From Ascaris suum (taxonomy: Eukaryota > Nematoda > Chromadorea > Rhabditida > Ascarididae), in NCBI GenBank assembly GCA_013433145.1, contig CM024173.1:7274322-7338321 (forward strand): 64,000 nt of DNA, given 5' to 3'. Positions 54,601 to 60,623 of the stretch are shown here, piece by piece. A program made the position numbers and the translations under genes. The stretch's first letter is position 1. Each line of letters starts with the position of its first letter. A model generated the notes under the pieces. That model was given only the letters and a program-made list of their open reading frames with translations. It made no database searches and was not told where the DNA came from.

Positions 54601-54925
54601 GACACGAATACCGACCTTCCTTTTGTCACGAGTACTTTTTGGTCTTTCTCCTCTGCCTCGCTTTGTGGGAGGGTGATGAGGATTGCCGTTATTATGAAAT
54701 GAACAATTAGAGAGATATCGATGGCTGCCCGAATTTTTAAATATTAACGGATGAAATATCCGCTACTGTTTGAATTTGACTTCTTGCTTTTTTGAAGAGA
54801 TGTTAACAGCTTTGGGAGTTTTTAGGAAAGGTCGCCACGGAGGAGGCAACATGTATGCGGAATCCGCATCCGCTGCAAACGTGCAGTTACAGAATCAGCT
54901 GCTTGGACTCAACACCAGTGTTTAG
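30480..54925 (+). CDS. mesh-like: Mesh/SUSD2-like membrane protein, copy 2 (complete, 31 exons)
   Basis: The spliced frame is 4692 nt, 1563 residues. Order: signal peptide (1-30, cleavage probably before QNIP); NIDO region (about 150-320); E-set-like module (371-457); AMOP (about 650-775, cysteines 654, 677, 679, 697, 706, 715, 749, 750); VWD (about 842-1083); linker; sushi (C1245, C1276, C1290, C1314); transmembrane helix (about 1322-1349) ending CCWC then KQKRRK; cytoplasmic tail of about 214 residues with PPPPPPNY and C-terminal TSV. Family role is epithelial cell-cell junctions and adhesion at the plasma membrane, extracellular part outward. The start was chosen as the ATG giving the signal peptide, 56 bases after an acceptor. 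Intron 3 appears to use a GC donor. All other junctions are GT-AG. Lies 8.8 kb downstream of its paralogue on the same strand. Confidence 0.93.
31793..31920 (+). CDS. Copy 2 exon 2: start of NIDO-containing ectodomain
   Basis: TATTCAG acceptor, GTAAGT donor, 128 nt, ends phase 0. Encodes NLVPFGPDVGDQQVLPGM then MYFPFYGGLYNYSV. The PFG..GD opening and the YFPFYG strand are usual just before the NIDO domain. Confidence 0.91.
32397..32531 (+). CDS. Copy 2 exon 3: NIDO start
   Basis: ATTGCAG acceptor, 135 nt. Encodes LSVNGYITFATVLDQGPTIN then MIAPYLCKQQ, where MIAPY starts the NIDO domain. The only way to leave the exon in phase before the in-frame TAA at 32557 is a GC donor (CAG|GCGAGC); no GT lies in between. 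Confidence 0.83.
32993..33142 (+). CDS. Copy 2 exon 4: NIDO domain
   Basis: ATTTAG acceptor, GTTTGT donor, 150 nt, phase 0/0. Encodes IIQNPSPGMRAGVFYRLVLR then QSLFGRGSYSNTGYGASMQQ and FGQKACD. The GVFYR strand is a NIDO hallmark. Confidence 0.88.
34487..34571 (+). CDS. Copy 2 exon 5: NIDO domain
   Basis: TTTTAG acceptor, GTAAGT donor, 85 nt, ends phase 1. Encodes ACPSTSDAYVHCDQQGDYFL then DEMMKWLQ. Confidence 0.88.
35237..35379 (+). CDS. Copy 2 exon 6: NIDO domain
   Basis: CTTCAG acceptor, GTTGGC donor, 143 nt. Encodes GVAGAAAFRADAALVVTWYN through IWLTDQ. First exon with a visible counterpart in copy 1. Confidence 0.91.
35934..36026 (+). CDS. Copy 2 exon 7: NIDO end
   Basis: TTTTCAG acceptor, GTTTGC donor, 93 nt. 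Encodes PGRLSYVILNYDKLGFDAAD then FRGSSRSGRCQ. Confidence 0.92.
36745..36928 (+). CDS. Copy 2 exon 8: post-NIDO segment
   Basis: TTTTCAG acceptor, GTTAGT donor, 184 nt. Encodes ALFNGGNHTGTVPVDPTFMY through SNKTGGT. Near-identical protein to copy 1, while many third codon positions differ. Confidence 0.93.
37787..38047 (+). CDS. Copy 2 exon 9: E-set/IPT-like module
   Basis: CTGCAG acceptor, GTGGGT donor, 261 nt. Encodes PMLIYPNIVNMLGEITVDVN through KAFVGYMYF. The split first codon gives Phe here and Tyr in copy 1. Confidence 0.92.
38694..38770 (+). CDS. Copy 2 exon 10: linker
   Basis: TTTGCAG acceptor, GTATTT donor, 77 nt. Encodes PPTLDPMRIDIGNIYDWFRN then PIQET. Confidence 0.91.
39455..39601 (+). 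CDS. Copy 2 exon 11: extracellular segment
   Basis: TTTCAG acceptor, GTGTGT donor, 147 nt, phase 0/0. Encodes TMPLSWYPRNFTNPDYLVTD then LYSVQLGLYVIGY and EANDPQ. Confidence 0.91.
40055..40168 (+). CDS. Copy 2 exon 12: extracellular segment
   Basis: ATTCAG acceptor, GTAAGC donor, 114 nt. Encodes IKKFRPEHRTLCRLATYSNR then RINLNQ. Confidence 0.92.
40535..40656 (+). CDS. Copy 2 exon 13: extracellular segment
   Basis: Acceptor CTTCAAG (AAG type), donor GTATGA, 122 nt, ends phase 2. Encodes VERWYLTEWERENTLYTFRF then NVEQDVGSG. The intron after it (40657-42168) carries two adjacent hairpins at 41431-41516. Confidence 0.88.
41431..41516. repeat. Two adjacent hairpins in copy 2 intron 13
   Basis: ATAGAATCC (41431-41439) pairs with GGATTCTAT (41456-41464), and TCCAGCGAAAT (41485-41495) pairs with ATTTCGCTGGA (41506-41516). 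Confidence 0.85.
42169..42306 (+). CDS. Copy 2 exon 14: AMOP start
   Basis: TTTCAG acceptor, GTAAGT donor, 138 nt (141 in copy 1). Encodes LVSAPISLHWLWTVNNPEFS, YVAEKSAEMCRDW. Confidence 0.91.
42627..42753 (+). CDS. Copy 2 exon 15: AMOP
   Basis: ATACAG acceptor, GTAAGA donor, 127 nt. Encodes YNEDGALWNFIRDTETNAS, CPCVERQ and FMPHPRCSQ. Confidence 0.92.
43169..43287 (+). CDS. Copy 2 exon 16: AMOP
   Basis: Acceptor CTTAAG (AAG type), GTACGT donor, 119 nt. Encodes VFRDITCTSMIGAKNCYMSS then YAGDGANPSGEKTA. Confidence 0.88.
44430..44598 (+). CDS. Copy 2 exon 17: AMOP end
   Basis: TTTTCAG acceptor, GTAGTA donor, 169 nt. Encodes RFPTHYGQVCCYDSEGKLMQ through SPYMGQFE. Confidence 0.92.
45229..45364 (+). 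CDS. Copy 2 exon 18: cysteine-rich link to VWD
   Basis: TTTGCAG acceptor, GTCAGT donor, 136 nt. Encodes VPGLSAFHNDYMPYFLCCKY, then RRPSSGCQQYQPPAV. Confidence 0.93.
45892..46056 (+). CDS. Copy 2 exon 19: VWD start
   Basis: AATTTAG acceptor, GTAAGT donor, 165 nt. Encodes EGQGAGSFTTIDNDKFIFNE through RLERYPNRKVDF. Confidence 0.91.
46390..46596 (+). CDS. Copy 2 exon 20: VWD
   Basis: Acceptor CTTAAG, the same AAG type as copy 1 at this junction, GTGAGG donor, 207 nt. Encodes LLGRYIGQADLVQPTNATVI through SIQRFK. Confidence 0.9.
47198..47382 (+). CDS. Copy 2 exon 21: VWD
   Basis: TTCATAG acceptor, GTATGT donor, 185 nt. Encodes VLVYVNNVERGQPEVYVVLE, RIRESYALDIDRL and PPHYGV. Confidence 0.92.
48059..48230 (+). 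CDS. Copy 2 exon 22: VWD C-terminal part
   Basis: ATTGCAG acceptor, GTTAGA donor, 172 nt, ends phase 1. Encodes RPDGDKTREQEQRRLYNLPR, GLMRPFPDQTSSSY and DVNSETIRQQIITN. Confidence 0.91.
48530..48710 (+). CDS. Copy 2 exon 23: linker
   Basis: ATTCCAG acceptor, GTAAGT donor, 181 nt. Encodes RIPGSGEPGSDQNIAGTVNN, MFTTSRDEDKKFEVFPEASM. Confidence 0.91.
48848..48933 (+). CDS. Copy 2 exon 24: linker
   Basis: TTTCAG acceptor, GTACGT donor, 86 nt. Encodes GSCRFVAQTGQMLNQLLMTC then RDLQQDNQ. Has an extra cysteine (GSC) where copy 1 has GPY. Confidence 0.9.
50420..50626 (+). CDS. Copy 2 exon 25: pre-sushi segment
   Basis: TTTATAG acceptor, GTACGT donor, 207 nt. Encodes NKQPMQSAAIQRYGVNQCPH, ECGDSVPCLYDYSMLDSRIL, SWNAFTLDRSQASRH. 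Confidence 0.91.
51396..51539 (+). CDS. Copy 2 exon 26: sushi domain
   Basis: TTTCAG acceptor, GTCAGT donor, 144 nt. Encodes NSCGPINIEYPEYLMKTPSL, ASGYLEGDVARFDCFQSHW, then IKGDNEYK. Confidence 0.93.
52071..52213 (+). CDS. Copy 2 exon 27: sushi end and transmembrane start
   Basis: ATTCAG acceptor, GTAAGT donor, 143 nt. Encodes SLIVDQNHPDDYRFEWNKGS, PWCRSREKDNLFKWL and the hydrophobic AAIFGVLGILG. Confidence 0.92.
52741..52863 (+). CDS. Copy 2 exon 28: transmembrane end and juxtamembrane
   Basis: TATTTAG acceptor, GTACGT donor, 123 nt. Encodes LIACLFLCCWCLKQKRRKVA then RLSYVDEKTPMRADT. Four codons longer than copy 1. Confidence 0.9.
53063..53267 (+). CDS. Copy 2 exon 29: cytoplasmic tail
   Basis: TTTATAG acceptor, GTTTGA donor, 205 nt, ends phase 1 (phase 2 in copy 1, so exon structure diverges here). 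Encodes TYDTRAFSKSKAESLNSLSN, EVYRKDQGSGKNYRADYRDA and VRSAPNLAE: highly charged, Ser- and Tyr-containing. Confidence 0.87.
53861..54113 (+). CDS. Copy 2 exon 30: tail with PPxY and Ala/Thr-rich stretch
   Basis: CTTCAAG acceptor (AAG type), GTTTGT donor, 253 nt, ends phase 2. Encodes IDYSSGAGFTTGTKYGGSLG, YPPPPPPNYASSLDY, a Gly/Ala segment, and TAAAAAPTKTTTTTVTTTT. PPNY fits the PPxY class of WW-domain ligand. No counterpart found in copy 1. Confidence 0.85.
54826..54925 (+). CDS. Copy 2 terminal exon 31
   Basis: TTTTTAG acceptor, 100 nt to TAG. Encodes KGRHGGGNMYAESASAANVQ then LQNQLLGLNTSV. The last three residues T-S-V match the S/T-x-hydrophobic class I PDZ ligand. Confidence 0.87.
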
Positions 54926-55554
54926 TCATATCCTTTGATGGTTTAGACTTGCTTCTTTTGCTTATCGGTTTGATTCCACTTTGTAAAGTGCAGAATTGCA
55001 TTGATATTCAAGTCGGATCCATTAGAGCATGATCAAGGCATCAGAGGGTTCGAAGCATGTTGCCATGGGCCAAGATTTGTTGAAGTTTTGAAAATGTGAA
55101 GGCTTCTTTAGAAATTAGAGACCGCTCAATTGGTACGATGGGTTCTTATGAATATTAATAATGACTTCGGAGTGAGGGATTTATACAACTCATTTAAATG
55201 TCTCAAAAAATAATTCCCAGCTCTCTTCTCTTGTTGCTAAGAGGAGAATGTTCATTAAGGAACATGAGTAGTTTCTTTTATTAAGCAGCTCCACTTTGGT
55301 TCCACCGTTGTTGTGGTGCAACAACGCCTTCCCCAGACCTGCTGATATATGTTGTATATTTGTGCCTCTGTTGATCTTAACGCAAGCATCGCCCATAGTT
55401 TTTATTTCTTTGCCCTATTCTACTGCATTGCATTGTGCTGTACCTCAGCTATATCAGAGTGCCTTGATATTTCTATATCACAAAAAGTTGTCACGTGTTG
55501 CAATTTTTCAAGTGTAAATGAAATTCAGTTATGGACTCATTTTGAATCAATAAA
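54926..55554 (+). other. 3' UTR and poly(A) signal of copy 2
   Basis: No AATAAA was found closer to the stop than the one at 55549-55554, giving a 3' UTR of about 640 bases. A variant signal nearer the stop could be used instead. No gene is seen in this stretch. Confidence 0.5.
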
Positions 55555-55844
55555 ATTATTTCCTCTTGTGGATAGTGGTTTATTCATTATTTTCCTGCTG
55601 AGCAGTGGAGAAGAGAAATATACGAGATGAGGTACTTTTGTTATTCGTATAAGGTATAGTTATCTAACAAAAGACAAATATGAACGCAAAGGTTGAGAGC
55701 GCACTTACTGTGCATGCATTACTTTAACATTTTCTGAGTAGTGTGTAATTGCTTTAGTTCTGTTATAATAACTGTTATCGACGGTATTCTTCGTATAGAA
55801 ATTCACAGCGAAGAGAGAAGTGTTGCGATAGTTGAACTCACGAA

Positions 55845-55850
55845 TTTATT
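55845..55850 (-). promoter_or_regulatory. Possible poly(A) signal overlapping the stop of the minus-strand ORF
   Basis: TTTATT on the + strand, AATAAA on the minus strand, sharing bases with the TAA stop. Would imply a 3' UTR of only about 15-20 bases. Confidence 0.3.
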
Positions 55851-56193
55851 ACGTTTGTGTACTGGATGCTCTGTCTGCATTTCCTGACGCTATCATCTTT
55901 AAGTTCTTATAAATATCATCTAATTTTCGTGTCAAAAACATTCGACTCGCACCTTTCGTGCGAGGATTCGTATACACAGTAGCGTTTCGTTGTTGTTGCT
56001 GTTCTTTGCTCGACTGTTTCCTAGATCTTTCTTTTATTGTCTCCCAAGTTAATAATTGATAAATGAATGAAACGAATACACTGACGAGTAATATCTGAAC
56101 AAGTGAAACCGACGTCGTTATCAAAAAGGTCAACAATGTTGCCAATGAAATTATTAAACTTTTTCGAGCCCAACGATGGTGCTGCCTGAACAT
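55849..56193 (-). CDS. Possible small membrane protein, convergent to copy 2
   Basis: I do not recognise this protein. From an ATG at 56193 it reads 114 residues: a basic start (MFRQHHRWARKS), a long hydrophobic stretch (about 13-48, one or two membrane helices), then a charged tail with a QQQQ run and KLDDIYKNLK. The hydrophobic-then-charged layout is more protein-like than the ORFs around it. The stop TAA overlaps an AATAAA (minus strand of 55845-55850). An acceptor-like ATGTTCAG lies just inside the start, so this may instead be the last exon of a longer gene. A competing frame encodes 65 residues. Confidence 0.35.
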   Translation of the reverse strand: MFRQHHRWARKSLIISLATLLTFLITTSVSLVQILLVSVFVSFIYQLLTWETIKERSRKQSSKEQQQQRNATVYTNPRTKGASRMFLTRKLDDIYKNLKMIASGNADRASSTQT

Positions 56194-56262
56194 GTTCAAG
56201 TAAGGAATTGAACGACATTCATATAAAAGAGAAATGAAGTTAAACAAAGGAACCCACTTCAG

Positions 56263-56412
56263 AAAAAAAAAGCCGGAGAAGCCAATTTCCTAACGATGAT
56301 ACCGCCACGGCAAAAATATCTCTGGCGCCAGATATGAGTGATCCGTGCAAACAAGGCCACTTCGCCCATTGCAGATATCCGTGGAAATACGGTGCTGTGA
56401 ATGTAAGTAAAA
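56263..56412. other. Exon-like block with splice signals on both strands
   Basis: On the + strand it is flanked by TTCAG and GTAAGT and reads open, including MSDPCKQGHFAHCRYPWKYG. On the minus strand the same edge reads as an acceptor (CATTCACAG) and one frame is open, including SGARDIFAVAVSSLGNWLL. Neither joins cleanly to a neighbour, so neither is claimed as a gene. Confidence 0.25.
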
Positions 56413-59400
56413 TGGATTCTCCACTGACATCGTGGTGAATTCTATCCCGTGACAGCTTCTTCCCGAGTTTCTTGTCTTTGCGACATCGGCATATAGTATG
56501 ACCACGGAGGGTGTTAAAGCGTCGACAGTTCTAAAGTTGTACGTGCAATTTTTGAAATATTACCGAAGGCTAAGTGTCCCCGAGTCCTGAAACTGACGGA
56601 TACTTTCCGCAGTCATCGTGATGCCAATGAAATGTTTTGCTTGATGTCGAGGGAAAAACTCATTGCAGTTTAAATGCACAGTACCCTTTGTTTATAAGCG
56701 CGAGATTTGTAATATTCTTTTTTTAAGCGGGCGAGAGAAAGAAGAAAGCTCATGTAGCTCGAAAATTTCAAAGCGGATGTAAGTTTGAAGCGAAATCTCA
56801 GACCCACTGAAGATGTTTATTTACACCTCACGAGGTTTATTACATCCGCTTAAAGCGACAAAACAGCGGTTAACTATGGGAGGGAATGTTTGCAAAGCAG
56901 GAAGCTGCAGGACCACGCAGCTACGAAGAGCATGGAGAAATGATTAAGCTGCGACATCGTTCTTGGCGATGGAGTATCAGGCATGAAAACGTGCAGCTTT
57001 TAGAAGGTGGAAGAACTTCTGCGTGAAGGAAAAGTTGATGTGGACGACAATTCCTTCCTTTTTCAGCACGATACTGAGGCAAAGTTTCTTTCTCTTATCG
57101 TTTGCCTTGAAGGAATTCTCAGCAGTGATATCACGTATCCAGAATTTTTGGTACCAGATTGCATTTATAGTTTTTACCAAAAAGCTGTGTTATATAGTTA
57201 TATTATATTATATAATTATGCGAAAAGTTCAGTTAGTTGTATAGCGTGTTTGTTGTACCTTTGTGAAAATTGAATCTGCTCCATCTAAAGGTTTAGAAAT
57301 AGGTTTGGTACCATAACACATGAGATACTTTGGCCCCAAAAAACACTATATTCGTTCTGTCTCTTCGCACCTTCTGTTCCCTTTGTACACAGTACTAACA
57401 TGGAAGGAATTACTTAATAAATAAGTAGAGAAAACGGACGCTGTTCGAGGCGTTGGACAAGGAATCGTGGTCACTGAATGGAGTAAGAAAAAATTCATGG
57501 AAACGCGGTCTAGAATGGATCACGTTTTTCTTCATCAAAAATATAGTGGGAGCAATTATCGTTGTTTTGGAGTTGGTGAGTCAGACATTATAGTTAGCTG
57601 TTGGCAGCAGACTTATCACAATTAAGTGGGATATTTACGAGGTGAACGAAGATTCTGTGAAATTCTACGAGTTCTGTGGTTTCTGATACAATCGAACTGA
57701 ATTATTATATAGCGATGTATACAATCCACTGCACTGCACACGCACACTTTTTTGTTGGTTCTACCTTGTACAGACCATTTAACCCTATCGACAGAAAATA
57801 GAAGTTTCATATAGATATGACCATCAGAATACACAATGATGACTAGCACAGTCGTCCCTGCATACTCTCAACAACCAAGTTAGTTCTTTTGTAAATGTGT
57901 TTATTATAGAGGTAGCAGTACGTGAGATACAATCCAATAAGGCAATATGAGATCATAAATGCTGCATTTTAGCTAATGCGACTTAAAGCAAATCCAGAAA
58001 ACTCACTGTCAACATTTCATTGAAAGGTACGATTTTTTAATCACTAAAATGCATCAGCATAACTGCAAGTGACACTCTAAGGAAGGTGTGAAATTTGAGA
58101 ATTTGATATCAGTTAGAGCCGTTGAAAACTTCGCAACGTTAGAAGGTGTCAGATTACAATGAGTTTCGGAATGCTCCAAATTGCGGGGAATATTGTTCCT
58201 GTTTCAGTCTACTCACTGCTTATCTCATCCTTCCGCTCACCTGAGTGCCTTCTATCGCCTGCCCCTGTCTTCAGCTCGCGACAGTCACAATAACCACGGC
58301 CTCACTTGCACTTTCCGCTAAACGGAAAACTGCAAGATCGCATCGATTGATTTACGGAATATAACTATGCGTATGTTCGCTGAGAACTTTAAACACTGCT
58401 GTTCACTGTGCATTTAATTAGCCAATATTCTTCTCTCATTGTGCTATTCGCTTAGGGGAGCACTATGCAGCTGTGATAAAGCTTACATGTTTTGTACAGA
58501 CCCTTTTCGCACTTCCTCTACATCTGCCCGGAGTAATCCATTAGACAGATTCTTATGATTCACTGCTGAGCTATTGAGTTACACAGTTTCGTGTTACTGT
58601 TAAGTTGGTCAAGTAAGTCAGCACAGGTGAATTTCTATGTTGTATTCGTCGACAAATGGACGATCTTGTACCTTTGAGAATGCCACATTTAAAATGACAC
58701 TAAAGATTCTTTGCTCATTATTAGAAGGAGGAGGTGCCTAAGGGCATTGGAAGCAATGGTGGGATATGCGATTTCGCAGAGCTTCGGTTAAATCTGCTTT
58801 AAGTCGACATCGAGGGCAGGATTATGCATAGTGGCACAGAATTTGGTTGCCCTCGCCTCCGGTCCCGACGGAGCAGCCGGTCTAACTGTGTTTGGAAGTG
58901 AGGCTGTATTCAGTTCAGGTGTGTGATCGATACCGAGACTGTACCGTTGAAAATTGTGGCTCTCAGAGCATTTGTGGTAATCAGTAACGCTGGCTCTCGA
59001 CCGTTCGGATAAACGAAACCGTAGACAGCTTGTGAAAGTTAACCGGTTGAACCGTTTCATTTGCTCCATGATTGATTGGCGATCTTCGTTTTCTGTTGGA
59101 ATTACTTCTCCTCCGCTCCAGCAGCATAATTTTGGGGCATATCATTGCGGACGGGAGATAAGATAATTAAATAGATTCGACTGGCCGAGTTTTGCAGGAA
59201 AGCGCAGTTACTTGACAGCTGCGGAACTACATTCATGATGTGCTACCACAGTGCCTGACTGCATTTGTGCATGGCAGTTTGTATCCTTGGCTGCTAACGT
59301 GAGATACGCTGATGGCGAGCTTTCTGGCTTATCACCAATACTTATGAAGGCGGGTTCAAATTTCTGAAGCGCTTGTGAGGTAGCTTCTGAACTGGATGAA

Positions 59401-60392
59401 AACTTTGGTAGGCCGTTGTAATAAACGTTAATTACGAGTGGACATCGAAATACGCACTGCACTGCATTGCATTGCAGTGCGTATTTCGATGTCCATTCGT
59501 AGTGCATTGCAAACACGTTCGATGATAGACATTATGAGCTGTGCACAAGCGTACTGGTTTATTGACCGTTGCATGGTACAAACATACTTCACATCACTGC
59601 GCACAGTACTTCTGCTTTTGCCATTTGCAATAAGTTGATAGCTACGAAGCGTTTGCGATATCGATATAAGTGTCCTGGTTGAGCGCCACAATTTCTAAGT
59701 CCGTAATTAGAGCCGTTGTATTATTCTGGAAAAAGTTGATGAAGCGTCACTGGTTACTGCAACAAAGCAATTTTTTCGAGTTATAATCCCATTTATTGAA
59801 TGCGATTTTGATGCCGTCACTTTAACATCGCTGAACTTCAGTGGTTCTAACTTTGGGCGAGCACCAAGTCATATGCTCAGATGGCACCACTTTGATTTCT
59901 TATGAACTTCCCATCACTGAGCCTTTTTGCAGCAACTTTTTTTTATATGCTCAGATGGTACCAAATACGAACATCAGTGACAGAAACCACGATTTTTAAA
60001 ATGTCTGAGCAGCATGCAAAAAAAAAGAAGATTTTGTCTATAGTCATTTCCAGTCACAGCACATTTTCAATTATGCTATAGTTTTCCCCAGTGGGTGTAT
60101 GTTAGTGTCCATCCAAAAGGCTGTCACTTCAGGAAGCAAGGGAGTACTACTGGCCATGGGAAAAGTTTTGGGATGAAAACGCCTGGTGCAACTTAATAAG
60201 GATCTTTTAAAAACAAGCGCATCGTTATCTCAGCTATCATGCACTTTCGAATGATTGAATCTTGTCGAGATACTATACAAACGAGCGTCTCGAGGCAGCC
60301 ATCTTCTTGACCATTTGTGGAGGAAGGGAGGAAGGGAACTCCCTTATTCAACTACCTGTTTTTGTTGGTTTGGAGTGAAAAATTCAAGGGCA
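56413..60392. other. Intergenic DNA
   Basis: About 4 kb in which I recognise no gene. One open block at 57007-57177 (+), preceded by CTTTTAG, has plausible amino-acid usage (VEELLREGKVDVDDN) but no partner exons. A more GC-rich patch at 58790-59070 resembles neither coding sequence nor a known repeat. The hairpin at 59439-59495 and a 17/18-base direct repeat (59874 and 59946 regions) lie here. Confidence 0.5.
59439..59495. repeat. Perfect 23-bp inverted repeat, 11-base loop
   Basis: TGGACATCGAAATACGCACT plus GCA (59439-59461) is exactly complementary to 59473-59495, loop CTGCATTGCAT. The pairing continues outward for about eight more positions with two mismatches. Confidence 0.92.
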
Positions 60393-60623
60393 AAAGTGAA
60401 ATCCTGTCCGAACGTTCACTTGCACAGCGAGCAATTAGAACCGTGTGCTCATATAGCTCAAACGGTGCAAGAAGCACTGCGGTTGCGTCAATGGTGCGCA
60501 TGTTTTAAATTATGTCCAGATTTAAGGACAAGTAAGAAAAACGCGCCAGCGTGTCTACATGATGCTTTTTATGGAGGCACTTTTAATCACAAATGTAGGT
60601 CGTGAGACGAGGAAGAATTGGTT
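60393..60623 (+). CDS. Doubtful cysteine-rich coding fragment
   Basis: An open stretch with cysteine-rich, protein-like content: CPNVHLHSEQLEPCAHIAQT then VQEALRLRQWCACFKLCPDL. It could start at an acceptor near 60392 (ATTCAAG) and leave at GTAAGA (60530). A 64-base intron could join it to GTCGTGAGACG at 60594, ending at TGA 60623. I do not recognise the family and found no start exon; chance is a real possibility. Confidence 0.25.
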
